A stretch of DNA of 64,000 bases from Streptomyces sp. H39-S7 (GTDB lineage: Bacteria > Actinomycetota > Actinomycetes > Streptomycetales > Streptomycetaceae), in NCBI RefSeq assembly GCF_027158205.1, contig NZ_JAPVLU010000043.1:21333-85332 (forward strand), read 5' to 3'. The notes under the pieces are model-generated. The model saw only the letters and a list, made by a program, of their open reading frames with translations, was not told the DNA's origin and did no database searches. Below, one piece after another: positions 6,982-15,170 of the stretch. Within the stretch, counting starts at the first letter, position 1. Each line of letters opens with the position of its first letter. A program made the translations under genes and the position numbers.

Positions 6982-9609
6982 ACCGACAACTCTCAGCGCA
7001 GCCCCCATGGCGGGCCGAACAGCACCCCCGAACTGCCGACCGCGTACGTGCCGGCCGAGGTAGAGGGGAAGCTGTACGAGCGCTGGGTGGAGCGTGGGTA
7101 CTTCGAGGCCGACGCCAAGAGCGACAAGCCGCCCTACACGATCGTCATCCCGCCGCCGAACGTGACGGGCAGCCTGCACCTGGGCCACGCCTTCGAGCAC
7201 ACGATCATCGACTCCCTGACCCGCCGCAAGCGGATGCAGGGGTACGAGACGCTGTGGCAGCCCGGCATGGACCACGCGGGCATCGCGACGCAGAACGTCG
7301 TCGAGCGCGAGCTGGCCAAGGAGGGCAAGTCCCGTCACGACCTGGGCCGCGAGGCGTTCGTCGAGAAGGTCTGGCAGTGGAAGGAAGAGTCCGGCGGCCA
7401 GATCTCCGGCCAGATGCGCCGCCTCGGCGACGGCGTCGACTGGTCGCGTGAGCGCTTCACGATGGACGAGGGCCTGTCGCAGTCCGTCCAGACCATCTTC
7501 AAGAAGCTCTACGACGACGAGCTGATCTACCGCGCCGAGCGCATCATCAACTGGTGCCCGCGCTGTCTGACCGCCATCTCGGACATCGAGGTGGAGTACC
7601 AGGACGACGACGGCGAGCTCGTCTCGATCCGCTACGGCGAGGGCGACAACGCCATCGTCGTCGCCACCACCCGCGCCGAGACGATGCTCGGTGACACCGC
7701 GGTCGCCGTCCACCCGGACGACGAGCGCTACGCGCACCTGGTCGGCACCGAGATCGAACTGCCGCTCACCGGCCGCCGCATCCCGATCGTCGCGGACGAG
7801 CACGTGGACCCGGAGTTCGGCACCGGCGCCGTCAAGGTGACCCCGGCGCACGACCCGAACGACTTCGAGATCGGCCGCCGGCACGACCTGCCGAACCTCA
7901 GCGTCATGGACGAGCGGGCGATCATCACCGTCCCCGGCCCCTTCGAGGGCCTGGACCGGCTCGAAGCCCGCAGCGCCATCGTGGCCGCGCTGCGCGCCGA
8001 GGGCCGGATCGTCGCCGAGAAGCGCCCGTACCAGCACTCGGTCGGGCACTGCTCGCGCTGCAAGACGACCATCGAGCCGCGGCTGTCGCTGCAGTGGTGG
8101 GTCAAGGTCGGCCCGCTGGCCCAGGCCGCGGGCGACGCGGTGCGCGACGGCCGGGTCAAGATCCACCCCAAGGAGATGGAGTCCCGCTACTTCAGCTGGG
8201 TCGACAACCTCCACGACTGGTGCATCTCGCGCCAGCTCTGGTGGGGCCATCGCATCCCGGTCTGGTACGGCCCGGCCGGCGAGGTCGTCTGCGTCGGGCC
8301 GGACGATCAGGCGCCCACCGGCGAGGGCTGGACGCAGGACACCGACGTGCTCGACACGTGGTTCTCGTCCGGGCTGTGGCCGTTCTCGACGCTGGGCTGG
8401 CCGGAGCGGACCGAGTCGCTGGAGAAGTTCTATCCCAACTCGGTGCTGGTCACCGGGTACGACATCCTCTTCTTCTGGGTCGCCCGGATGATGATGTTCG
8501 GCCTGTACGCGATGGACGGCACACCGCCGTTCCACACCATCGCCCTGCACGGCATGGTCCGCGACCAGTTCGGCAAGAAGATGTCGAAGTCCTTCGGCAA
8601 CGCGGTCAATCCGCTGGAGTGGATGGACAAGTACGGCTCCGACGCCGTCCGCTTCACCCTCGCGCGCGGCGCCAACCCCGGTGTGGACGTGCCGATCGGC
8701 GAGGACTGGGTCCAGGCGTCCGGCAAGTTCACCAACAAGATCTGGAACGCGACGCGCTTCGCGCTCATGAACGGCGCGACGGTCGAGGGTGAACTCCCGC
8801 CCGTCGAGGAGCTGTCGGCCACCGACCGCTGGGTGCTGTCCCGGCTCAACACGGTCGTCGCCGAAGTCGACGCGCTCTATGAGGACTACCAGTTCTCCAA
8901 GCTCTCCGAGGCGCTCTACCACTTCGCGTGGGACGAGGTCTTCGACTGGTACGTCGAGCTGTCGAAGACCACCTTCTTCGCGGGCGGCCGCGGCGCCGAG
9001 GTCTCCGGCCGGGTGCTCGGCGAGGTCCTGGACGTGCTGCTGCGCCTGCTGCACCCGGTGGTCCCGTTCGTCACCGAGACGCTGTGGACCACGCTCACCG
9101 GTGCCGAGTCGGTCGTCATCGCCGACTGGCCGAAGGACAGCGGCTTCCGGGACGCGGCGGCCGAGAAGGAGATCGCCGGCGTCCAGCAGGTGGTCACCGA
9201 GGTCCGCCGGTTCCGCGCCGACCAGGGCCTGCAGCCGGGCCAGAAGGTCCCCGCGCGGCTCGCCCTGCCCGGCGGCCTCGCGGCCCACGAGGCGCCCATC
9301 CGCCAGCTGCTGCGCCTGCAGCCGGCCGGTGAGGACTTCAGCGCCACCGCGACCCTCCCGGTCGCCGGCGGCACCGTCGCGCTGGACCTGTCCGGCACCA
9401 TCGACGTCGAGGCCGAGCGCAAGCGGCTGACCAAGGACATCGGGCTGGCCGAGAAGGAGAAGGCGCAGGCGCTGGGCAAGCTCGGCAACGAGGCGTTCCT
9501 CGCCAAGGCGCCCGACGCCGTCGTGGACAAGATCCGGGTCCGGCTCGCGGCGGCCGAGGCGGACATCGCCCGCATCACCGCACAGCTGGACGATCTGCCG
9601 ACGGCCTGA
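6979..9609 (+). CDS. valS: Valyl-tRNA synthetase
   Basis: This 876-residue class I aminoacyl-tRNA synthetase charges tRNA-Val. It has the HIGH-type motif HLGH (67-70) inside PPNVTGSLHLGH and KMSKS at about 534-538. An editing (CP1) insertion containing TTRAETMLGDTAV lies between them, followed by the anticodon-binding domain and a C-terminal coiled coil (from about residue 810: ERKRLTKDIGLAEKEKAQ). Length is normal for the family. The start is GTG, directly downstream of a -10 element. It is divergent from the Gln-rich membrane protein genes and followed by a 16-bp-stem terminator. Confidence 0.98.
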   Translation: MTDNSQRSPHGGPNSTPELPTAYVPAEVEGKLYERWVERGYFEADAKSDKPPYTIVIPPPNVTGSLHLGHAFEHTIIDSLTRRKRMQGYETLWQPGMDHAGIATQNVVERELAKEGKSRHDLGREAFVEKVWQWKEESGGQISGQMRRLGDGVDWSRERFTMDEGLSQSVQTIFKKLYDDELIYRAERIINWCPRCLTAISDIEVEYQDDDGELVSIRYGEGDNAIVVATTRAETMLGDTAVAVHPDDERYAHLVGTEIELPLTGRRIPIVADEHVDPEFGTGAVKVTPAHDPNDFEIGRRHDLPNLSVMDERAIITVPGPFEGLDRLEARSAIVAALRAEGRIVAEKRPYQHSVGHCSRCKTTIEPRLSLQWWVKVGPLAQAAGDAVRDGRVKIHPKEMESRYFSWVDNLHDWCISRQLWWGHRIPVWYGPAGEVVCVGPDDQAPTGEGWTQDTDVLDTWFSSGLWPFSTLGWPERTESLEKFYPNSVLVTGYDILFFWVARMMMFGLYAMDGTPPFHTIALHGMVRDQFGKKMSKSFGNAVNPLEWMDKYGSDAVRFTLARGANPGVDVPIGEDWVQASGKFTNKIWNATRFALMNGATVEGELPPVEELSATDRWVLSRLNTVVAEVDALYEDYQFSKLSEALYHFAWDEVFDWYVELSKTTFFAGGRGAEVSGRVLGEVLDVLLRLLHPVVPFVTETLWTTLTGAESVVIADWPKDSGFRDAAAEKEIAGVQQVVTEVRRFRADQGLQPGQKVPARLALPGGLAAHEAPIRQLLRLQPAGEDFSATATLPVAGGTVALDLSGTIDVEAERKRLTKDIGLAEKEKAQALGKLGNEAFLAKAPDAVVDKIRVRLAAAEADIARITAQLDDLPTA

Positions 9610-9625
9610 TCCGCCGCACGACCCC

Positions 9626-9660
9626 CGCGCCCCCGGAGAACCGCGTTCTCCGGGGGCGCG
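9626..9660 (+). terminator. Terminator after valS
   Basis: A perfect 16-bp stem (CGCGCCCCCGGAGAAC and its complement) with a 3-nt loop lies 17 nt after the valS stop. There is no T-tail, which is usual for Streptomyces. Confidence 0.75.
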
Positions 9661-9721
9661 CGGTCGCCCGCCCCGCTCACCCGGGCATGGGGACCCGCAC
9701 CGGCTCCGTAGACTGGGCGGC

Positions 9722-11257
9722 GTGAGCGAGCACCCCCAGAACGACGACGCGGCAGCCGACCTGTTCGACGATGCCCCCGACAACGCCTCCGACGACGCCC
9801 CCGACGGCGGGCCCGTCCGGGAAGCCGACATGGCGGTGATCGAGGCAGGCAGCCGTACCCTGCGCACGCCCGTCCCGCTCGCGCCGGACGACGGCGTGCC
9901 GGCCCGGCCCAAGGACCCCGAGACCGAGCGCGAGCTGCGGGCGATCGAGGGCGAGCTGACCGGCCGCTGGCCGGAGACGAAGCTGGAGCCGTCGCTCGAC
10001 CGGATGACCGCGCTCATGGACATCCTGGGTGAGCCGCAGCGCACCTACCCGGCCATCCACATCACCGGGACCAACGGCAAGACCAGCACCGCCCGCATGG
10101 TCGAGCAGCTGCTGCTCGGCTTCCACCTGCGCACCGGCCGCTACACCAGCCCGCACGTGCAGGCGATGACCGAGCGGATCAGCCTGGACGGGCAGCCGAT
10201 CAGCGCCGAGAAGTTCATCGAGACGTACCGCGACATCCAGCCGTACATCGAGATGACGGACAACGCGCAGCCGCACCGGCTGTCGTTCTTCGAGGTGATC
10301 ACCGCGATGGCCTACGCGGCCTTCGCCGACGCCCCCGTCGACGTCGCGGTCGTCGAGGTCGGGATGGGCGGCAGCTGGGACGCCACCAACGTGATCGACG
10401 GCTCGGTCGCCGTCGTCACCCCGATCGCGCTCGACCACACCGACCGGCTCGGGACCACGCCGGGCGAGATCGCCGTGGAGAAGTCCGGGATCATCAAGAA
10501 GGACGCGACCGTCGTGCTGTCCCAGCAGCCCGCCGACGCCGCGACCGTGCTGCTCAAGCACGCGGTCGAGGTCGATGCCACGGTGGCCCGCGAGGGCATG
10601 GAGTTCGGGGTCGTGCGCCGCGAGGTCGCGGTCGGCGGCCAGCTGGTGACGTTGCGCGGCCTCGGCGGCGAGTACGAGCAGATCTTCCTGCCGCTGCACG
10701 GCGAGCACCAGGCGCAGAACGCCGCGGTCGCGCTGGCGGCCGTCGAGGCGTTCTTCGGCATCGGCTCCACCCGGGTCGGCTCGCTGGACATCGACACCAT
10801 CCGCGGCGCCTTCGCGTCCGTCACCTCGCCGGGCCGGCTGGAGGTCATCCGGCGCAGCCCGACCGTCGTCCTGGACGCCGCGCACAACCCGGCCGGCGCG
10901 CGGGCCGCGGCGGCCGCGGTCAGTGAGGTCTTCGACTTCACCCACCTGGTCGGCGTCGTCGGCCCGAGTGCCGAGAAGGACGTCCGCGGGCTGCTGGAGG
11001 CGTTCGAGCCGGTGCTCTCGGAGGTCGTGGTGACCCGGAACTCGACCAGCCGGGCGATGGACGTGGACGAACTCGCGGCGCTGGCCGTCGAGGTCTTCGG
11101 CGACGACCGCGTGCAGGTGGAGGCGCGGCTGGACGACGCGATCGAGGCGGCGATCACCCTCGCCGAGGACGAGGGCGCGTATGCGGGGGCGGGCGTGCTC
11201 GTCACCGGATCGGTGTTCACCGTGGGAGAGGCCCGGCTGCTGCTGGGCCGGAAGTGA
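9722..11257 (+). CDS. folC: Bifunctional folylpolyglutamate synthase / dihydrofolate synthase
   Basis: This 511-residue Mur-ligase-like enzyme adds glutamate to folates and may also make dihydrofolate from dihydropteroate. The P-loop ITGTNGKTSTAR is at about residues 113-124. Further motifs are the Mur-type EVGMGGSWDATNV, the loop ALDHTDRLG, and the C-terminal VVLDAAHNPAGA. The first 70 residues form an acidic, Asp/Ala-rich extension not needed for the fold. The GTG start is 7 nt after TAGACT (9709-9714) with no ribosome-binding site, so the mRNA is probably leaderless. The DUF4233 gene and ndk follow closely. Confidence 0.95.
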   Translation: MSEHPQNDDAAADLFDDAPDNASDDAPDGGPVREADMAVIEAGSRTLRTPVPLAPDDGVPARPKDPETERELRAIEGELTGRWPETKLEPSLDRMTALMDILGEPQRTYPAIHITGTNGKTSTARMVEQLLLGFHLRTGRYTSPHVQAMTERISLDGQPISAEKFIETYRDIQPYIEMTDNAQPHRLSFFEVITAMAYAAFADAPVDVAVVEVGMGGSWDATNVIDGSVAVVTPIALDHTDRLGTTPGEIAVEKSGIIKKDATVVLSQQPADAATVLLKHAVEVDATVAREGMEFGVVRREVAVGGQLVTLRGLGGEYEQIFLPLHGEHQAQNAAVALAAVEAFFGIGSTRVGSLDIDTIRGAFASVTSPGRLEVIRRSPTVVLDAAHNPAGARAAAAAVSEVFDFTHLVGVVGPSAEKDVRGLLEAFEPVLSEVVVTRNSTSRAMDVDELAALAVEVFGDDRVQVEARLDDAIEAAITLAEDEGAYAGAGVLVTGSVFTVGEARLLLGRK

Positions 11258-11266
11258 GGCGGCACG

Positions 11267-11602
11267 ATGCGGACCCTGTGCGCGAGCACGTTGATCGGTG
11301 AGTTCTTCGTGATCGGCTTCGCCGGCCTCGTCGCGATGAAGCAGGACGACCTGACGGGCGGGACGGTGTGGGCGCTGTGCGGCGCCGGCATGGTGCTGTG
11401 CGTGCTGCTGTGCGGCATGCTGTCGCGCCCCGGCGCCCTGGCGGTCGGCTGGGCGCTGCAGCTCGCCCTGGTCGTGAGCGGTTACTGGGTCGGGACGATG
11501 TACTTCCTCGGCGTGGTCTTCGCGGCCCTGTGGTGGGCCTCCATCCACTTCGGCCGGAAGATCGACGAGGCCAAGGCGAGGCACTCGGCGCAGGTGGCCT
11601 GA
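11267..11602 (+). CDS. DUF4233 membrane protein
   Basis: This 111-residue integral membrane protein has three to four hydrophobic helices (for example VWALCGAGMVLCVLLCGML and WALQLALVVSGYWVGTMYFL) and a basic C-terminal tail. It matches the DUF4233 family, which in actinobacteria sits between folC and ndk as it does here. It starts 9 bp after the folC stop with GAGGCGG upstream, so it is translated from the folC mRNA. Biochemical role unknown; it may assist the neighbouring folate enzyme. Confidence 0.85.
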   Translation: MRTLCASTLIGEFFVIGFAGLVAMKQDDLTGGTVWALCGAGMVLCVLLCGMLSRPGALAVGWALQLALVVSGYWVGTMYFLGVVFAALWWASIHFGRKIDEAKARHSAQVA

Positions 11603-11652
11603 CCACGCCTTGTAATGTCGTCATACCCGTCACCGTCAGTAGGAGCCGTACC

Positions 11653-12066
11653 GTGAGCCAGCGCACCCTTGTCCTTCTCAAGCCGGACGCCGTCCGCCGC
11701 GGCCTGATCGGCGAGATCATCGGCCGGTTCGAGCGCAAGGCCGGCTGGACGATCGGCGCCCTCGAACTGCGCACGCTCGATCTCGGCACCCTGGAGCAGC
11801 ACTACGCCGAGCATGTCGGCCGCCCGTTCTACGAGCCGCTGATGGAGTTCATGGCCTCGGGTCCCGCGGTCGCGCTGGTCGTCGAGGGGGAGCGCGTCAT
11901 CGAGGGCGTGCGGGCGCTGGCCGGTCCGACCGACCCGATCGAGGCCGCTCCCGGGTCCATCCGTGGGGATTTCGGCACCATCGTGCGGGAGAACCTCGTC
12001 CACGCCTCGGACTCCCCGGAGTCCGCCGAGCGTGAGATCAAGCTGTTCTTCCCGGGCCTGGTCTGA
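11653..12066 (+). CDS. ndk: Nucleoside diphosphate kinase
   Basis: This 137-residue enzyme transfers the gamma-phosphate between nucleoside triphosphates and diphosphates through a phosphohistidine. The active-site His lies in NLVHASDSPE near residue 117, and the N-terminal TLVLLKPDAVRRGLIGEI is typical. The GTG at 11653 has AGGAG 9-10 nt upstream and gives the family N-terminus MSQRTLVLL; the longer frame from 11368 is an artefact of the upstream gene. A TGTAAT element at about 11611 may serve as its own -10. Confidence 0.97.
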   Translation: MSQRTLVLLKPDAVRRGLIGEIIGRFERKAGWTIGALELRTLDLGTLEQHYAEHVGRPFYEPLMEFMASGPAVALVVEGERVIEGVRALAGPTDPIEAAPGSIRGDFGTIVRENLVHASDSPESAEREIKLFFPGLV

Positions 12067-12163
12067 ACCATCAGCCGGCCTTCCCGCTTCCGGGTGTACG
12101 CGTCCTTCGACGGTACCCCCTGTGACCTGCGGTTCAGGCGTTCCGGCTGACGTCCAATCAGCT

Positions 12164-12196
12164 CAGAGGCGACCGGCCAGATCCGGTCGCCTCTGG
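12164..12196 (+). terminator. Terminator between ndk and mreB
   Basis: The inverted repeat CAGAGGCGACCGG / CCGGTCGCCTCTGG has a 6-nt loop and lies about 100 bp after ndk. It is followed by an AT-richer stretch that leads into the mreB promoter region. Confidence 0.75.
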
Positions 12197-12318
12197 CATA
12201 TGCAACCCTTTATGGGGAACCAATTCCTCCGACACGTCGTCACCATTACCAGCGGACGCTGTGTGTTCTGATGACAATGACGTCGGAACCCCGGACCTCG
12301 TGCCCTGTGGGGCGCGAC

Positions 12319-12324
12319 TACGAT
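12319..12324 (+). promoter_or_regulatory. Candidate -10 of mreB
   Basis: TACGAT at 12319-12324 places a transcription start near 12331, about 34 nt before the preferred mreB start. It overlaps the ATG at 12323, which argues against that codon being used. The -35 is not obvious; GGAACC at 12285-12290 is the only distinctive element upstream. Confidence 0.4.
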
Positions 12325-12364
12325 GGAATCTCCGCTCAAGCTCGGGAAGGCCAGACGTATCCAC

Positions 12365-13402
12365 ATGGCGAACAACATGTCGTTCATCGGCCGTGACATG
12401 GCTGTCGACCTCGGGACTGCCAATACGCTGGTGTACGTCAGGGGTCGCGGGATCGTCCTCAACGAGCCGTCCGTCGTCGCCATCAACACGAACACCGGCG
12501 GCATCCTGGCGGTTGGCGCCGAGGCCAAGAAGATGATCGGCCGCACTCCGGGAAACATCGTCGCGGTCCGCCCGCTGAAGGACGGCGTCATCGCCGACTT
12601 CGAGATCACCGAGCGGATGCTGCGGTACTTCATCCTCAAGGTCCACAAGCGTCGTTACCTGGCTCGCCCCCGCGTCGTCGTCTGCGTGCCCTCCGGTATC
12701 ACCGGGGTCGAGCGACGCGCCGTCATCGAGGCCACCACCCAGGCCGGGGCCCGCCAGGTGCACATCATCGAGGAGCCGATGGCCGCCGCGATCGGCGCCG
12801 GGCTCCCGGTCCACGAGGCCACCGGCAACATGGTGGTCGACATCGGCGGCGGCACCACCGAGGTCGCCGTGATCTCGCTGGGCGGCATCGTCACCGCGCA
12901 GTCCATCAGGGTCGCGGGTGACGAGCTGGACAGTTCGATCATCCAGCACATCAAGAAGGAGTACAGCCTCCTGCTCGGCGAACGCAGCGCGGAGCAGATC
13001 AAGCTCACCATCGGGTCGGCCTTCGACCCGAAGCTGGAGAAGGACGAGCACACCGAGATCCGGGGCCGCGACCTGGTCAGCGGCCTGCCCAAGACGGTGG
13101 TGATCTCGGCCGCCGAGGTCCGCAAGGCCATCGAGGAGCCGGTCAACGCGATCGTCGACGCGGTCAAGACGACGCTCGACAAGTGCCCGCCCGAGCTCTC
13201 CGGCGACATCATGGACCGCGGCATCGTGCTGGCCGGCGGCGGAGCGATGCTCCGTGGGCTGGACGAGCGGCTGCGGCACGAGACCGGAATGCCGATCCAC
13301 ATCGCCGAATCCCCGCTGGACTGCGTGGCGCTCGGCGCCGGCAAGTGCGTCGAGGAGTTCGAGGCGTTGCAGCAGGTTCTGGACGCCCAGCCGCGTAGAT
13401 GA
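12365..13402 (+). CDS. mreB: Rod shape-determining protein MreB, actin-like
   Basis: This 345-residue actin homologue has the phosphate-binding motifs DLGTANTLVYV near the N-terminus and VVDIGGGTTEVAVIS (about 159-173), and the adenosine motif GIVLAGGGAML near residue 290. MreB polymers organise wall synthesis; in Streptomyces they act mainly in aerial hyphae and the spore wall. The ATG at 12365 gives MANNMSFIGRDMAVD; the ATG at 12377 (MSFIGRD) is equally possible. It is the first gene of the mreBCD-mrdA-rodA cluster, with a 128-bp gap before mreC. Confidence 0.97.
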   Translation: MANNMSFIGRDMAVDLGTANTLVYVRGRGIVLNEPSVVAINTNTGGILAVGAEAKKMIGRTPGNIVAVRPLKDGVIADFEITERMLRYFILKVHKRRYLARPRVVVCVPSGITGVERRAVIEATTQAGARQVHIIEEPMAAAIGAGLPVHEATGNMVVDIGGGTTEVAVISLGGIVTAQSIRVAGDELDSSIIQHIKKEYSLLLGERSAEQIKLTIGSAFDPKLEKDEHTEIRGRDLVSGLPKTVVISAAEVRKAIEEPVNAIVDAVKTTLDKCPPELSGDIMDRGIVLAGGGAMLRGLDERLRHETGMPIHIAESPLDCVALGAGKCVEEFEALQQVLDAQPRR

Positions 13403-13530
13403 GTACGCACGTTCCCGCGTGTGGGTGACTGCCCGCCCGCACGCGGGATCGTTCTCACTGCGTCACACACTTCGACCGGCCGGGGACCGCAGCCGACCGG
13501 TCCGTTCGAGGAAGGCACGGACTGGCGCCC

Positions 13531-14487
13531 GTGAGGGACACACGAGAGAGCCGGCTTCTGCTGGTGCTGTTGATCGCGATCGCGTTCGCACTGATCACCG
13601 TGGATATTCGGGGCGGCGAGCAGTCACCGATGGACGGCCCCCGACAGGCGGCGGCCTCGGCCTTCGGACCTGTCGAAAAGGGTGTGGCGTCCGCCGTCGA
13701 CCCGGTCGGCAACGCGATCTCCGCGGTGCGCGACTCCGGCGGCCGGCACAGCACCATCAGCCGCCTGGAACGCGAGAACGCGGAGCTCAAACAGCAGCTC
13801 GGCAGCAAGGACGTCACCCGCAACAAGGCCCGCGAGCTGGACCAGCTCCTGAAGACCGCCGGAGCCGGCCAGTACGCGATCAAGGGCGCTCAGATCATCG
13901 CCATAGGGGCCGCCCAGGGATTCTCCTGGACGGTCACCATCGACGCCGGAAGCGCTGACGGCGTCCTCCGCGACCAGACCGTCATCAACGGCGAGGGCCT
14001 GGTCGGACGGGTCACCACCGTCGGAGCCTCCACCGCCACCGTGCTGCTCGCCAACGACCCGGACTTCACTGTCGGGACCCGGATGGAGGGCTCGATGGAA
14101 CTGGGCTTCGCCACCGGCCAGGGCGACCGGCCGATGCGCGTCCAGCTGCTCAACGGCAAGGCCAAGGTCAAGAAGGGCGACCGGATGGTCACCTTCGGCT
14201 CCCAGGCCGGCAAGCCGTTCGTACCCGGCGTGCCGGTCGGCAGGGTCGTCGCGATCGACCCGTCCGCGGGCAGCCTGACCCGTACGGTCCAGGTCGAGCC
14301 GTTCGTCGGGTTCTCCCGGCTCGACATCGTCGGCGTCGTCGTCGAGGGCCCGCGCACCGACCCGCGCGACAGTGTGCTGCCGGCCAAGCCCACGCCTTCG
14401 CCCACCGCGGCCAAGGTCACCACCCCGCCGGCGCGGAAGCCGGGCGCGCCGCCCACCGGTGCGTCCCCCAGCACCACCAGGAGCTGA
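13531..14487 (+). CDS. mreC: Rod shape-determining protein MreC
   Basis: This 318-residue protein has one N-terminal transmembrane segment (LLLVLLIAIAFALITVDI, about 7-25), a periplasmic-side coiled coil (RLERENAELKQQLG, about 80-100) and the double beta-barrel MreC domain. A disordered Pro/Ala/Thr tail follows from about residue 275. MreC links MreB filaments to PBP2 and RodA. The GTG start has GAGGAAGG about 16 nt upstream, a long spacing, so the exact start is not certain. It stops 2 bp before mreD. Confidence 0.95.
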   Translation: MRDTRESRLLLVLLIAIAFALITVDIRGGEQSPMDGPRQAAASAFGPVEKGVASAVDPVGNAISAVRDSGGRHSTISRLERENAELKQQLGSKDVTRNKARELDQLLKTAGAGQYAIKGAQIIAIGAAQGFSWTVTIDAGSADGVLRDQTVINGEGLVGRVTTVGASTATVLLANDPDFTVGTRMEGSMELGFATGQGDRPMRVQLLNGKAKVKKGDRMVTFGSQAGKPFVPGVPVGRVVAIDPSAGSLTRTVQVEPFVGFSRLDIVGVVVEGPRTDPRDSVLPAKPTPSPTAAKVTTPPARKPGAPPTGASPSTTRS

Positions 14488-14489
14488 CC

Positions 14490-15119
14490 ATGCGACTCAA
14501 CCGGATCCTGCTCTCCACCGTGCTGGTCGTCGTCGCGATGGTCGTCCAGGTCAGCGTGCTGGCCCGGCTGCACCTGCCCGGTGCGGTGCCCGACCTGCTG
14601 CTGCTCACCGTGCTCGGCCTCGCGCTGACCTACGGCCACGTCGGCGGCGCCCTGGTCGGCTTCGGCGCCGGCCTGCTCGCCGACCTGGCACCGCCCGCCG
14701 ATCACGCCGTGGGCCGGTACGCGCTCGTGCTCTGCGTCATCGGCTACCTGGCGGGCCTCGCCAAGCCCGAGACCGGGCAGCTGCGGACCGCCGCCATGCC
14801 GATGCTCGTCGTCGTCACGGCGGCGATCGGCGGCACCCTGCTCTACGCGGGCGTCGGCGCCCTGGTCGGCGACACCGCCGGGGCCCACGTGGGTCTCGCC
14901 AAGCTGCTGTTCACCGCGGCCGTCTACGACCTGCTGCTCGCGCCGTTCATCGTCCCGCTGGTGATGGCACTGGCCAGACGCTTCGACAGCGACCCGATCG
15001 CCGAGGACGCCGCCGGCGGCTACGGCAGCCGCGTCGGCGGCCAGCGCGCGAGCCTGCTCGGCCGGACCGGCCGCGGGGGCCGTATCGCCTCCTTCGCCAA
15101 GGGGGGCCGCAGGCTGTGA
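14490..15119 (+). CDS. mreD: Rod shape-determining protein MreD
   Basis: This 209-residue integral membrane protein has about five hydrophobic helices, for example ILLSTVLVVVAMVVQVSVL and ALVGFGAGLLADLAPP. It ends in a basic cytoplasmic tail rich in Gly and Arg. MreD is a small component of the elongasome and binds MreC. It starts 2 bp after mreC, so translation is coupled, and it is followed by mrdA about 50 bp later. Confidence 0.93.
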   Translation: MRLNRILLSTVLVVVAMVVQVSVLARLHLPGAVPDLLLLTVLGLALTYGHVGGALVGFGAGLLADLAPPADHAVGRYALVLCVIGYLAGLAKPETGQLRTAAMPMLVVVTAAIGGTLLYAGVGALVGDTAGAHVGLAKLLFTAAVYDLLLAPFIVPLVMALARRFDSDPIAEDAAGGYGSRVGGQRASLLGRTGRGGRIASFAKGGRRL

Positions 15120-15170
15120 CCGCCCGTCCCCCGCGCACCACCCCTTACGTGAGGAAGGACTCGCGCGCTG

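Noticed and set aside
6919..10044. Long open frame on the minus strand (1041 codons) opposite valS and folC
   Set aside because: It is a GC-bias shadow: valS and folC on the plus strand have full family motifs, and the minus frame gives low-complexity Arg/Gly/Val/Leu sequence with no domain.
12323..12364. ATG at 12323 as the mreB start
   Set aside because: It lies inside the likely -10 box TACGAT and would add a non-conserved N-terminus; the ATG at 12365 gives the expected sequence.
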